NCBI RefSeq assembly: GCF_003032475.1 | Contig: NZ_CP028369.1 | Location: forward strand, 3,968,001-4,032,000 | DNA length: 64,000 nucleotides | From: Streptomyces sp. P3 | Lineage (GTDB): Bacteria > Actinomycetota > Actinomycetes > Streptomycetales > Streptomycetaceae | Direction of reading: 5' to 3' | Shown: positions 18,376 through 27,217 of the stretch, one piece after another | Position numbering within the stretch: position 1 is the stretch's first letter | Layout: each line of letters begins with the position of its first letter | Made by a program: the position numbers and the translations under genes | Notes under the pieces: model-generated | Told to the model about the DNA's origin: nothing | The model's database searches: none | What the model saw: only the letters and a program-made list of their open reading frames with translations

Positions 18376-19008
18376 GTGAGCCCCGCCGACAGCGCAGCCG
18401 TCGAGCAGCCCGTCCGGGGGCGGCCCCGGAACGAGGCCCTGGAACGGGCCATCATCGAGGTCACGATGAAGCTGCTGGAGGACGGCGTCTCGCTCGCCGA
18501 GCTGTCCATCGAGCGCATCGCCCGCACCGCCGGCGTCGGCAAGGCCACCATCTACCGGCGCTGGAGCGGCAAGGAGGCGCTGTTCGTGGACGTGCTGCGG
18601 GCCGCCGAGCCCGACGACCCCGAACTCCCCGGCACCTCCATGCGCGACGACCTGGTGGTGCTGCTGGAGGCGCTGCGCCGGCGCGGACTCGCCAGCCGCT
18701 CCTCGGCGATCCTGCACAACGTCCACGCCCAGATGAAGAGCAGCCCGCAGATCTGGACGGTCTACCACAACACGGTGATAGCGCCCCGGCGCAGGCTGGG
18801 CGTCGAAGTCCTGCGCAGGGGACAGGAGAACGGCGAACTCCGCGCCGACCTCGACCTCGAACTGGTCAACGACATCTTCGTCGGCCCCATGCTCGTGCGT
18901 GCCGTCCTGCGCCCCGACGCCGATCTGCCCGAGGACCTCCCGGAGCGCATCGTCGACTCGCTGCTCGCCGGACTACGCCCCGTCAGCACGCCGGACGCGC
19001 ACCCCTGA
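18376..19008 (+). CDS. TetR-family regulator of the upstream exporter
   Basis: About 210 residues. The helix-turn-helix is LSIERIARTAGVGKATIYRR near residues 40-60, followed by WSGKEALFVDVL. The C-terminal part (RRGLASRSSAILHNVHAQMK onwards) resembles the TetR C-terminal domain of the AcrR-like group with a TetR_C_11-type fold. Two in-frame GTG codons, 18370 and 18376, are possible; AAAGGA at 18361-18366 is better spaced for 18376. It follows the DHA2 exporter on the same strand and likely represses it through the 16643-16671 palindrome. Confidence 0.88.
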   Translation: MSPADSAAVEQPVRGRPRNEALERAIIEVTMKLLEDGVSLAELSIERIARTAGVGKATIYRRWSGKEALFVDVLRAAEPDDPELPGTSMRDDLVVLLEALRRRGLASRSSAILHNVHAQMKSSPQIWTVYHNTVIAPRRRLGVEVLRRGQENGELRADLDLELVNDIFVGPMLVRAVLRPDADLPEDLPERIVDSLLAGLRPVSTPDAHP

Positions 19009-19178
19009 TGTGAGCGTTCCGTCACAGACCGGGCCGTGCCCGCCGCCGGAACCCGTGGGACCGCGCCCCTCGTCATCGTTCCCGTACGGCCGTCACGAGA
19101 CGGCGAGAACCAAGCCGATCATCCCCTAGGGTCGTACCCGGGGGACGGACGGTGCACGGCAGGCAGTGAGGCGGCGGT

Positions 19179-20240
19179 ATGGCGCAGCAGGCGTACATGA
19201 CGGAGACGGACGGCGACGGAGACTCGGGACACGAGCCTCGGGGAGTCCGGCTCCGGCGCCTGATCGGACGTCTTCTCGGTCGGCTGACCACGGGCTGGCG
19301 GGGGGACCCGCGCATCTGGCGGCGCGGTCTGGTCGTCGCGGGTGTGGCGCTGGCGCTGTCCCTGGTGATGCTGCTGCACTCGCGCATCCCGAACCGGTTC
19401 GGCAACCTCGGCAGTCTCACGGAGACGTTCCTGCCGTGGATCGGCGTGTTCGTGCCGGTGCTGCTGGTGCTCGCGGTGGTGCGCAGGTCGGCGACCGCGC
19501 TGATCGCCGTCGTCCTGCCGGTCGTGGTGTGGACGAACCTCTTCGGCGGGCTGCTCGTCGACCGCACCGGCACCGGCGGCGATCTCACCGTGGCCACCCA
19601 CAACGTCAACGCCGACAACCCCGACCCGGCGGGCACCGCCCGGGACGTGGCCGCCTCCGCGGCGGACGTGCTCGCCCTGGAGGAGCTGACCGCCTCGGCC
19701 GTCCCGGTGTACGAGAAGGCGCTGGCGGCGACGTACCCGTACCACTCGGTGCAGGGCACGGTCGGGCTGTGGAGCAAGTACCCGCTGAGCGGTGTGCGGG
19801 CCGTCGACATCGAGTTGGGCTGGACGCGCGCCATGCGGGCGGCCGTCGCGACGCCGCAGGGGGAGGTCGCCGTCTACGTGGCCCATCTGCCCTCGGTGCG
19901 GGTCAAGTTGCAGGCCGGGTTCACCGCCCGGCAGCGCGACAAGAGCGCGGACGCGCTGGGCGAGGCGATCGCCGACGAGCGGCTGACGCGGGTGATCCTG
20001 CTCGGCGACCTCAACGGCACCATGAACGACCGCTCGTTGAACGCCGTGACCTCCCAGATGCGCTCCACGCAGGGCGCTGCGGGCAGCGGGTTCGGGTTCA
20101 GCTGGCCCGCGTCGTTCCCGATGGCGCGCATCGACCAGATCATGGTGAAGGGTGTGGCGCCGGTCACCTCGTGGACGCTGCCGCAGACGGGCAGCGACCA
20201 TCTGCCGGTGGCGGCGCGTGTGAAGGTCACCACACCGTAA
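19179..20240 (+). CDS. Membrane-anchored endonuclease/exonuclease/phosphatase-fold protein, VanJ-like
   Basis: A 353-residue protein. Three hydrophobic segments lie at about 50-70, 82-100 and 105-125, then an extracytoplasmic EEP domain. Catalytic motifs are all present: ATHNVNADN (Asn), LALEELTA (Glu), LLGDLNGTMND (Asp-x-Asn), RIDQIM and GSDHLPVAA (Asp-His). This architecture matches VanJ and StaP, linked to teicoplanin resistance, and an S. coelicolor paralogue I remember as SCO2255 near panB. It may act on a lipid pyrophosphate in cell-wall synthesis; that is inference. Monocistronic. Confidence 0.83.
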   Translation: MAQQAYMTETDGDGDSGHEPRGVRLRRLIGRLLGRLTTGWRGDPRIWRRGLVVAGVALALSLVMLLHSRIPNRFGNLGSLTETFLPWIGVFVPVLLVLAVVRRSATALIAVVLPVVVWTNLFGGLLVDRTGTGGDLTVATHNVNADNPDPAGTARDVAASAADVLALEELTASAVPVYEKALAATYPYHSVQGTVGLWSKYPLSGVRAVDIELGWTRAMRAAVATPQGEVAVYVAHLPSVRVKLQAGFTARQRDKSADALGEAIADERLTRVILLGDLNGTMNDRSLNAVTSQMRSTQGAAGSGFGFSWPASFPMARIDQIMVKGVAPVTSWTLPQTGSDHLPVAARVKVTTP

Positions 20241-20295
20241 CCCGGGCGTCGCCCGCCGGAATACAGGGCCGGGGAGACTTTGTTCCGAAGTTGAA

Positions 20296-20310
20296 CATAC
20301 GAACCGTATG
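20296..20310. promoter_or_regulatory. Short perfect palindrome upstream of MFS gene, candidate operator
   Basis: CATACG (20296-20301) and CGTATG (20305-20310) are perfect inverted arms with a 3-bp spacer. The second arm contains an ATG in frame with the following gene, so the palindrome argues that translation really starts later, at 20350. TTGAAC at 20291-20296 could be a -35 box overlapping it. No adjacent regulator gene is seen. Confidence 0.5.
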
Positions 20311-20349
20311 ATGAAACGGAACCCGCTCTCCCTGAAAGGCAAGTTCTGC

Positions 20350-21573
20350 ATGCCTCTGGCCCTGCTCGCCCTGGCCGTGGGTGCCTTCGGCATCGGCACC
20401 ACCGAGTTCGTGATGATGGGCCTGCTGCCCGACGTCGCGGGTGACCTGCACATCTCCATCCCGGCGGCCGGACACCTGGTCTCCGCGTACGCGATCGGCG
20501 TCGTCATCGGCGCGCCGCTGCTCGCCGCGGCGACCGCGCGGATGTCCCGCCGCACGGTCCTGATCTCCCTGATGGTCCTGTTCGTCGCGGGCAACGCGCT
20601 CTCCGCGCTGGCCCCGGACAACGGCTGGCTGCTGGCCGCCCGATTCCTCAGCGGTCTGCCGCACGGCGCCTTCTTCGGCGTCGGCGCGGTGGTGGCCACC
20701 ACGCTGGTCGCGCCGGAGCGCAAGGCCCGTTCGGTGTCGCTGATGTTCCTCGGTCTGACCGTCGCCAACATCGCGGGCGTCCCCGCCGCCACCCTCGTGG
20801 GCCAGCATCTCGGCTGGCGGGCGGCCTTCCTCGGTGTCAGCGTGATCGGCCTGGCGGCGATCGCCGCCCTGGCCCTGCTGATCCCGCACGACCACACCCG
20901 GGCGCCCGCCGTCGGCCTGCGCCGCGAGCTGTCCGCCCTGCGCTCGCTGCCGGTGTGGCTGGCGCTCGGCACGACGGTGGCCGGCTTCGGCGCCCTGTTC
21001 GCCGCCTACAGCTACATCACGCCCATGCTGACGGAATCCGCCGGGTACGCCGGCTCCAGCGTGACGCTGCTGCTGGCGCTGTTCGGCGTCGGCGCCACCG
21101 TCGGCAACCTGCTCGGCGGCCGGCTCGCCGACCACGCGATGCGGCCCACGCTGTTCGCCGGACTCACCTCGCTGGTCCTGGTCCTGGCCCTGTTCCCGCT
21201 GCTGATGACGACGGCCTGGGGCGGCGCGCTGGCCGTGGTCCTGCTGGGCGTCGCGGCGTTCGTGACGGGCTCCCCGCTCAACCTGATGGTGATGGAACGG
21301 GCGACCGCGGGCCCGTCGCTGGCCTCCTCCGCCAACCAGGCCGCGTTCAACCTGGCCAACGCCGGCGGCGCCTGGATCGGCGGCCTGACCCTCGCGGCCG
21401 GTTACGGCGTCACCTCCCCGGCGATCGCGGGGGCGGCGCTGGCGGTGCTGGGCCTGGGGGTGGCCGGCGTCGCGTACGCCGTCGACGCCCGCCGCGCCCC
21501 GCGACGCCCCGTCCGCGACCGCGTCGTCGCGACCCACGTACCGCGCCCGGCGGAGGCGGCGGCACGTCACTGA
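20350..21573 (+). CDS. MFS exporter of the AraJ/Cmx (DHA1) type
   Basis: A 407-residue, 12-helix transporter. GAFGIGTTEFVMMGLLPDVA near residue 11 is the hallmark of the sugar efflux/chloramphenicol-resistance DHA1 group. RMSRRTVLISLMVLF follows helix 2, and motif C is FLGLTVANIAGVPAATLVG near residue 140. ATG 20350 has GAAAGG 10 nt upstream and places the hydrophobic helix at the N-terminus; two ATGs at 20308 and 20311 would add 14 residues and overlap a palindrome. Substrate not predictable. Confidence 0.87.
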   Translation: MPLALLALAVGAFGIGTTEFVMMGLLPDVAGDLHISIPAAGHLVSAYAIGVVIGAPLLAAATARMSRRTVLISLMVLFVAGNALSALAPDNGWLLAARFLSGLPHGAFFGVGAVVATTLVAPERKARSVSLMFLGLTVANIAGVPAATLVGQHLGWRAAFLGVSVIGLAAIAALALLIPHDHTRAPAVGLRRELSALRSLPVWLALGTTVAGFGALFAAYSYITPMLTESAGYAGSSVTLLLALFGVGATVGNLLGGRLADHAMRPTLFAGLTSLVLVLALFPLLMTTAWGGALAVVLLGVAAFVTGSPLNLMVMERATAGPSLASSANQAAFNLANAGGAWIGGLTLAAGYGVTSPAIAGAALAVLGLGVAGVAYAVDARRAPRRPVRDRVVATHVPRPAEAAARH

Positions 21574-21605
21574 CGCGCCGCCGACCCGGCCGGCTGCGGG
21601 TAGGG

Positions 21606-21650
21606 CCTGCGCCGGCCCGCCCTGCGCCGGCCCGCCCTGCGCCGGCCCGC
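21606..21650. repeat. Three perfect tandem copies of a 15-bp unit
   Basis: CCTGCGCCGGCCCGC is repeated exactly at 21606-21620, 21621-21635 and 21636-21650, in the intergenic space between the convergent MFS and nadE genes. Each unit contains a GCCGGC self-complementary core, so the transcript could fold and assist termination. Confidence 0.85.
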
Positions 21651-21707
21651 CTCGACGCCCCGGCCGGGTTCCGTGCGGGCCCTGCCGGGGCGGCTCCCCG
21701 AGCCCGG

Positions 21708-23462
21708 CTACAGCGACTCGCGCCAGCCGTTCGTGATGGGGAGGCGGCGGTCCTTGCCGAAGCCCTTCGCGGAGATCTTCGCGCCCGGCGGGTACTGCCG
21801 CCGCTTGTACTCGGCCGTGTCGACCATGCGCAGGGTCCTGGCGACCAGCGCGGGGTCGTACCCGGCGGCGACGATCGCGTCCGCGCCCTGGTCCCGGTCC
21901 ACGTACATCTCGAGGATCGCGTCCAGGACGGGGTAGTCCGGGAGCGAGTCCGTGTCCACCTGCCCCGGGCGCAGCTCGGCGCTCGGCGGCTTGGTGATCG
22001 AGTTCTCCGGGATCGGCGGCGTCTGGCCCCGCTCGGCCGCGGCGCGGTTGCGCCACTCGGCGAGCCGGAAGACCCACGTCTTGTAGACGTCCTTGATGGG
22101 GCCGTACGCGCCGACCGAGTCGCCGTAGAGGGTGGAGTAGCCGACCGCCAGCTCCGACTTGTTGCCGGGGGCGAGGACGATGTGGCCCTCCTGGTTGGAG
22201 ACGGCCATCAGCAGGGTCCCGCGCAGGCGCGACTGGAGGTTCTCCTCGGCGAGGCCCGTCAGCCCCAGCGAGCCCATGTAGGCGTCGAACATCGGCTCGA
22301 TCGGCACCGTGCGGAAGTTCAGCCCGGTGCGCCGGGCCAGCTCCGCCGCGTCGCCCTTGGAATGGTCGGAGGAGTACTTGGACGGCATCGACACGCCGTA
22401 CACGTTCTGCGCGCCCACCGCGTCACAGGCGAGGGCCGCGACGAGCGCCGAGTCGATCCCGCCCGACAGCCCGATGAGCACCGACCGGAACCCGTTCTTC
22501 GCGACGTACGCCCGCAGGCCCACGACAAGCGCCGAGTAGACCTCCTCGGCGTCGTCCAGCCGCTCCGCGTACCCGCCGCTCAGCTCGGGCTCGTATCGCG
22601 GCAGCGGCTCCTCGGACAGCACCACGCGGTCGATGCGCAGTCCGTCGTCCACGACGCCGGTCGGCGCGTCGGGGGAGGCCGCGGGCAGGTCGAGGTCCAG
22701 GACCACGCAGCCCTCGGAGAACTGCGGGGCCCGCGCGACGACCTCGCCGTTCTTGTCGACGACGATCGAGTCGCCGTCGAAGACGAGCTCGTCCTGACCG
22801 CCGATCATCGCGAGGTAGGCGGTGGTGCAGCCGGCCTCCTGCGCCCGCTTGCGCACCAGCTCCAGGCGGGTGTCGTCCTTGTCGCGCTCGTAGGGGGAGG
22901 CGTTGACGGAGAGCAGCAGCCCGGCCCCGGCGGAGCGCGCCGCGGGGACCCGGCCGCCGTCCTGCCAGAGGTCCTCGCAGATCGCGAGGGCCACGTCGAC
23001 GCCGTGCACGCGCAGCACCGGCATGGTGTCGCCCGGCACGAAGTAGCGGAACTCGTCGAAGACGCCGTAGTTGGGCAGGTGGTGCTTGGCGAAGGACAGT
23101 ACCACCTCGCCGCCGTGCAGCACCGCCGCGGCGTTGCGCGGGGAACCGGCCGGCCGGCCGAACCGCGGCTGGTCGTTCTCCGACCGGTCGAGGTAGCCGA
23201 CGACGACCGGCAGCCCGCCGAAGCCCTCGTCGGCGAGGCGCGCGGCGAGCTGCCGCAGCGCGGCGCGGGAGGCCTCGACGAAGGAGGAGCGCAGGGCGAG
23301 GTCCTCGACGGGATACCCGGTCAGCGCCATCTCCGGGAACGCCACGAGGTGGGCTCCCTGCTCGGCGGAGTGCCGGGTCCAGCGGAGGATCGTTTCGGTG
23401 TTGCCGGCGAGGTCGCCGACACGCGAGTCGATCTGGTTCAGGGCGAGACGAAGTTGAGGCAC
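21708..23462 (-). CDS. nadE: Glutamine-dependent NAD+ synthetase
   Basis: A 584-residue two-domain enzyme. Residues 1-270 form the nitrilase-type glutaminase: Glu in FPEMALTGYPVEDL near 47 and Cys in LAICEDLW near 159 belong to the Glu-Lys-Cys triad. Residues about 320-584 form the NAD synthetase, with the PP-loop LSGGIDSALVAAL near 330 and VSMPSKYSSDHSKGDA after it. It amidates deamido-NAD+, using ammonia channelled from glutamine, in the last step of NAD synthesis. GTG 23462 (PQLRLALNQID) is the family's usual start. Confidence 0.94.
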   Translation of the reverse strand: MPQLRLALNQIDSRVGDLAGNTETILRWTRHSAEQGAHLVAFPEMALTGYPVEDLALRSSFVEASRAALRQLAARLADEGFGGLPVVVGYLDRSENDQPRFGRPAGSPRNAAAVLHGGEVVLSFAKHHLPNYGVFDEFRYFVPGDTMPVLRVHGVDVALAICEDLWQDGGRVPAARSAGAGLLLSVNASPYERDKDDTRLELVRKRAQEAGCTTAYLAMIGGQDELVFDGDSIVVDKNGEVVARAPQFSEGCVVLDLDLPAASPDAPTGVVDDGLRIDRVVLSEEPLPRYEPELSGGYAERLDDAEEVYSALVVGLRAYVAKNGFRSVLIGLSGGIDSALVAALACDAVGAQNVYGVSMPSKYSSDHSKGDAAELARRTGLNFRTVPIEPMFDAYMGSLGLTGLAEENLQSRLRGTLLMAVSNQEGHIVLAPGNKSELAVGYSTLYGDSVGAYGPIKDVYKTWVFRLAEWRNRAAAERGQTPPIPENSITKPPSAELRPGQVDTDSLPDYPVLDAILEMYVDRDQGADAIVAAGYDPALVARTLRMVDTAEYKRRQYPPGAKISAKGFGKDRRLPITNGWRESL

Positions 23463-23490
23463 GGGAACAGTGTAATCGTCAGAGCGACGC

Positions 23491-23532
23491 GATGGGGGGT
23501 GCGGGGGTGTCGATCCCCTCACGCCCCCCATC
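23491..23532 (-). terminator. Hairpin terminator of the S53 protease gene
   Basis: GATGGGGGG (23491-23499) pairs with CCCCCCATC (23524-23532), with an inner GGGG/CCCC stem (23503-23518 region). It lies 12 nt beyond the stop of the protease gene and 28 nt before the nadE start on the same strand, insulating nadE. Confidence 0.7.
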
Positions 23533-23544
23533 ACGTCACGGTGC

Positions 23545-25488
23545 TCAGCGTCGGCGGTACGAGTCGACGTAGCCGTTCGCGGGCGTGCCCACGCCGGTGA
23601 CGTCGTCGTAGCCCTTCACCGCGGACAGCGAGCTGTCCTTGCCGAGGCTGCGGACGGAGGTCAGCAGGCCGCCGGTGGCGTCGACACTGTTGGCGAAGTC
23701 GACGCGCGCCACGGCGAGTCCGGACCCCGTGGGGTTGTCGGTCACGTCGTGGTAGACCCGCGAGCCGTACTTGGAGTAGATCGACGGGTTGGCGAAACCG
23801 ATCGCCTTGCCGCCGCGCGCCTCCTGGGCCAGCGCCTGCACGGCCGCGATGACCGGTGCGGCCAGCGAGGTGCCGCCGATGCGGTACTCGCTGTACTGCT
23901 CGGACCCGTCCGGGAAGGTCTGGGTCTGGCCGACCTTGAAGCCGGTGTTCGGGTCGGCGATCGCCGCGATGTCCGGGACGACGCGGTTGCCGGCGGCGTT
24001 GTTGGCCGTGGCGAGCGCCTTCGGGACGACGCCCTTCTGGTAGTACGGCTCGGCGACCGTCTTGCTGGTGCCGCCGCCCGCGCCCGAGGTGTACGTGCCG
24101 GGGAAGCCCGTCCAGCTCTTGCCGTCCGCGGACAGCGAGGCCTTCTCGGTGCCCCAGCCGGTCTCCCACAGGTACTTGTCGCCCTTGCCGACCGCCAGCG
24201 AGGTGCCGCCGACCGCCGTCACCCACGCCGAGTTGGCCGGGGTGTCGACCTGCTTGGTGCCGGTGTTGGCGACCTCGTCGCCGTTGTCGCCGGAGGAGAA
24301 GTAGAAGCCGATCCCCTCGACCGCGCCGAACTGGAAGACCTGGTCGTAGGCGGCCGCCAGGTCCGGCGTCTGGTTGGCCTCGATGTCGCCCCACGAGTTG
24401 GAGACGATGTCGGCCAGGTGGTTGTCGACGATCTTGCTGAGCGAGTCGAGCAGATCGTCGTCCATGCAGGACGCGGCGCCCACGTACGTGACGTTCGCGG
24501 CCGGCGCGACCGCGTGCACGGCCTCGACGTCGAGGGTCTCCTCGCCGTACCAGCCCGAGGCGTCGCACTCGTCGGCGCCGGTGTGGGTGTAGTTCTTGGG
24601 CAGCACCTGGCTCAGCTGGCCGGTCTTCCAGGCGGCGTCGCCGTGCTTCTTCGCGTACGTGGCCGCGTCGTAGGCGATCGTCGGCGAGGCGAAGGCGTCG
24701 GTGATCGCGACGCGCACGCCCTTGCCCGTGTACGAGCCCGCGCCGTAGGCGGCACGCAGCTGCTTGCCGGTGTAGCCCTGGACGGCGTAGGGGATCGACT
24801 TGCCGTACGCCTTCGGCAGCGTGGTCGCGATGTTCGAACCGTAGTACGAGGAGAACGGTCCGGAGTTCTTGAACACGGCGCCGGGACCCGGCAGCTGGTC
24901 GCTGTGGGTCGCCTTGTGCGGGGCGTTGTCCAGGCCGGTGACGGTCAGGACGGCGCCGCCGAGGCTCTCCGGGACGGTGGCCGCCCTGGCCGGGGCCCGG
25001 TAGGTCTTCGAGCCCTTGGCGTAGTTGTGCAGCTGGGTGCCGAACGCCTTCTCGGCGGCGGCCACGTCACCGCTGACGGAGACGTAGTGCTCACTCGTGC
25101 CGGTCACCTTCAGACCGGCCGCCGCCAGCCACGACCTGACGGCGGCCACCTGGGCCGCGGTCGCGCCGTAACGGGCCTTGGTCTGCGCGGCGGAGAGGTA
25201 CTTGCCGTAGGCGGCGGAGCTCGGGTCGGAGACCGACTTCGCGTACTGCGCGAGGCCGGCGGCGTCCCGTCCCGCGAGGTAGACCCGGGCGGAGACCTGC
25301 GCGCTGTCCGGGGTCGAGCCCTTGTCCGCCTTGGCCGTGGCCCACGCGGGCTTGGTCCCGGTCAGCGTGGCGCGGGCCGGGGCGTCCGCGGCGTGCGCCG
25401 CGGGTATGCCGAGCGCCAGCGCGCCGGCGATCATGGGCAGTGTCGCTGCCATGCTCGCGGCGCGCAGCGTGGCGCGATTGGATCTCAT
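23545..25488 (-). CDS. Secreted S53-family serine-carboxyl peptidase (sedolisin/kumamolisin type)
   Basis: A 647-residue pre-pro-protease. Residues 1-33 are a signal peptide (ALGIPAAHA). A propeptide of about 190 residues includes KYLSAAQTKARYGATAAQV and TQLHNYAKGSKTYRAPA, typical of pro-kumamolisin activation domains. The catalytic Glu-x3-Asp is YGEETLDVEAVHAVAP near 314, and the Ser is in GGTSLAAPVIA near 537. KGYDDVTGVGTPANGY near the C-terminus is the calcium-binding site. It should work on extracellular protein at acidic pH after self-activation. A 15-bp palindrome lies just upstream. Confidence 0.92.
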   Translation of the reverse strand: MRSNRATLRAASMAATLPMIAGALALGIPAAHAADAPARATLTGTKPAWATAKADKGSTPDSAQVSARVYLAGRDAAGLAQYAKSVSDPSSAAYGKYLSAAQTKARYGATAAQVAAVRSWLAAAGLKVTGTSEHYVSVSGDVAAAEKAFGTQLHNYAKGSKTYRAPARAATVPESLGGAVLTVTGLDNAPHKATHSDQLPGPGAVFKNSGPFSSYYGSNIATTLPKAYGKSIPYAVQGYTGKQLRAAYGAGSYTGKGVRVAITDAFASPTIAYDAATYAKKHGDAAWKTGQLSQVLPKNYTHTGADECDASGWYGEETLDVEAVHAVAPAANVTYVGAASCMDDDLLDSLSKIVDNHLADIVSNSWGDIEANQTPDLAAAYDQVFQFGAVEGIGFYFSSGDNGDEVANTGTKQVDTPANSAWVTAVGGTSLAVGKGDKYLWETGWGTEKASLSADGKSWTGFPGTYTSGAGGGTSKTVAEPYYQKGVVPKALATANNAAGNRVVPDIAAIADPNTGFKVGQTQTFPDGSEQYSEYRIGGTSLAAPVIAAVQALAQEARGGKAIGFANPSIYSKYGSRVYHDVTDNPTGSGLAVARVDFANSVDATGGLLTSVRSLGKDSSLSAVKGYDDVTGVGTPANGYVDSYRRR

Positions 25489-25801
25489 AGGACCCCCTGT
25501 ATGTGGTTCGACGCGAGTGGATCACTCGACGTGCGGGCCACTCTGGCGACGAACGCTTCATGCCAGGGGAATGCGAACACCAAGAAGCGCCCAAGTGGCT
25601 GCTTTCTGGCATGGTTTGACGGGTTCGTCCGCGAAGTCGAGGGAAAACCCTATGAGTTGGGCCGACGGACGGGACGAGCGGGCCGGGAGGGTCAGGACGG
25701 CCACGCGAAGGCCCGGTTGAGGGCCGCGCGAGGCAGGGCCGGACGGCCCGGCCCGGCCGCGGCCGGCGCGCGGAGCCCGACGCGGCCGGGCCGCCGGCCG
25801 G
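25489..25801. other. 313-bp intergenic region between protease and DUF305 gene
   Basis: No credible gene. Near the protease start is a perfect palindrome CGAGTG-GAT-CACTCG (25514-25528), 26 bp upstream of the ATG, which could be an operator or a leader hairpin. GGGGGT just before the ATG may serve the ribosome. At the other end, 25745-25800 is a very GC-rich segment (CGGCCCGGCCGCGGCCGG repeated in inverted form as CGGCCGGGCCGCCGGCC) able to fold as a terminator for the DUF305 gene. Confidence 0.55.
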
Positions 25802-26416
25802 TCACGGCTTGGCGCCGCGCGCCTTCAGCATCCCCGCCATGAGATCGATCTCCGACTGCTGTGCCTCGACCATGCCCTGCGCCAGCCGCTTCTCCACGCC
25901 GACCGTGCACTTGGCGACACAGCTCTCGGCCATGTGGACGCCGCCCTTGTGGTGGGCGGTCATCAGCTGGAGATAGAGGATCTCGGCCTGCTTGCCGTTG
26001 AGCGTGCCGAGCCGCTTCATCTCGGCGTCGGTGGCCATGCCGACCATGAGCGCGCCGTCCTCGCCGCCGCTCATCCCGCGCATGCCCGTCCAGGTCATGG
26101 GCGGTTCGGACGACACCTTCGGCAGCCCCCACAGGTCCAGCCAGCCGAGCAGCATGCCGCGCTGGTTCGCCTGGGTCTGCGCGATGTCGTAGGCGAGCCG
26201 CCGCACCTCCTCGTCGGTCGTCCGGTCGCGCACGACGTACGACATCTCGACGGCCTGCTGGTGGTGCACCGCCATGTCCCGGGCGAACCCGGCGTCGGCG
26301 GAGTCGGCGACCGGGGCGTCGGCGCCCGCCCCGCCGTCCTCGGCCACCGAGTAGGTGACGGCTCCCGCGGCGACGAGGACCCCGGCCACGGCGACGGCCA
26401 CTCCCGCGTACCTCAC
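25802..26416 (-). CDS. DUF305 membrane-anchored protein
   Basis: A 204-residue protein from GTG 26416. Residues 5-25 form a signal anchor (YAGVAVAVAGVLVAAGAV). The DUF305 ferritin-like helical repeats are seen twice: FARDMAVHHQQAVEMS near 48 and LMTAHHKGGVHMAES near 155, both with the paired His typical of the family, which is often linked to copper or other metals. Met-rich stretches (MTWTGMRGMSGGEDG) add possible metal ligands. The start overlaps the stop of the DUF3105 gene (GTGA), so the two are co-translated and probably act together. Confidence 0.85.
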   Translation of the reverse strand: MRYAGVAVAVAGVLVAAGAVTYSVAEDGGAGADAPVADSADAGFARDMAVHHQQAVEMSYVVRDRTTDEEVRRLAYDIAQTQANQRGMLLGWLDLWGLPKVSSEPPMTWTGMRGMSGGEDGALMVGMATDAEMKRLGTLNGKQAEILYLQLMTAHHKGGVHMAESCVAKCTVGVEKRLAQGMVEAQQSEIDLMAGMLKARGAKP

Positions 26417-27075
26417 TGCGGCAGACCGCCCGTGCACGCCGCGCCCGGTTCGGGCGTCTGCTCGCCCTGCACGAACTTCGCGAAGAACTTGTCCACGTTC
26501 GGGTCGCCCGCCCCCGTCACCGTGCGCTGGTTGCCCCACGCGGTGAGCATGATCGGGTCGGCCTGGGCGTCGTCCGGGCTCATCAGGGTGTAGGGCGTCT
26601 TTTTGACCTTGGCGGCGAGGGCGTCGACGTCGGCCTTGCCCGCCTTGCTGTTGTACGTCACCCAGACCGCGCCGTGCTCCAGCGAGTGCACGGCGTTCAT
26701 GTTGTTCAGCGCCTTCTCGTAGACGTCGCCGTTGCAGTTCATCCAGACCTGGTTGTGGTCGCCGCCGACGGGGGGCTCGGTCGGGTACTTCACGGTCCGG
26801 GTGACGTGCGTGCGCCCCAGCTTCCCCTGCCACGTCCTGACCCCGTCCGCGCCGGTGACGAACTTCCCGGAGGCCTTGGAGTCGGCGGCGGGGGCGTCGT
26901 CGCCGGACTGCGACCTCACGACGAACACGCCGCCGGCGACGAGCGCGACGACGGCGACGACGCTGCCCCCGATCACGAGGACACGTCCTCGCCGCTCACG
27001 AGCCTGTTCGGCCCGCCGCATCTCCTCTATGCGCGCCTTGCGCGCCGCACTGCCGGTGGTGTTGGCGGAACCCAT
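26413..27075 (-). CDS. DUF3105 membrane-anchored protein
   Basis: A 220-residue protein. A charged cytoplasmic head (RKARIEEMRRAEQARERR) precedes one transmembrane helix at about 30-52. The extracytoplasmic domain has the DUF3105 signature: VKYPTEPPVGGDHNQVWMNC, then AVHSLEHGAVWVTY near 125. The conserved Gly-Gly-Asp-His and His-x-x-Glu-His suggest metal or redox chemistry, but the function is unknown. Cys appear in MNCNGD and AACTGG. It is first in a two-gene operon with a DUF305 protein. Confidence 0.83.
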   Translation of the reverse strand: MGSANTTGSAARKARIEEMRRAEQARERRGRVLVIGGSVVAVVALVAGGVFVVRSQSGDDAPAADSKASGKFVTGADGVRTWQGKLGRTHVTRTVKYPTEPPVGGDHNQVWMNCNGDVYEKALNNMNAVHSLEHGAVWVTYNSKAGKADVDALAAKVKKTPYTLMSPDDAQADPIMLTAWGNQRTVTGAGDPNVDKFFAKFVQGEQTPEPGAACTGGLPQ

Positions 27076-27178
27076 GAGGCCTGTCCTTCTCGGGAAAGGG
27101 GGAACTGACGAACGGGTCCGCTGATCGTAGTGCGACGCGGGGGATTGTCGTAGACGGGATACGGCCGGGGCCCGAGAT

Positions 27179-27201
27179 AATTTGAACCCGAGATGCGCAT
27201 T
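27179..27201. promoter_or_regulatory. NsrR box upstream of nsrR
   Basis: A 23-bp element AATTTGAACCC-G-AGATGCGCATT with 11-1-11 architecture. The right half (AGATGCGCATT) differs at only two positions from that of the hmp box at 29047-29069. It is flanked by GATAAT/ATTATC inverted arms. It ends 16 bp before the nsrR start, consistent with autoregulation. Confidence 0.6.
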
Positions 27202-27217
27202 ATCTACGCTTCGTCTC

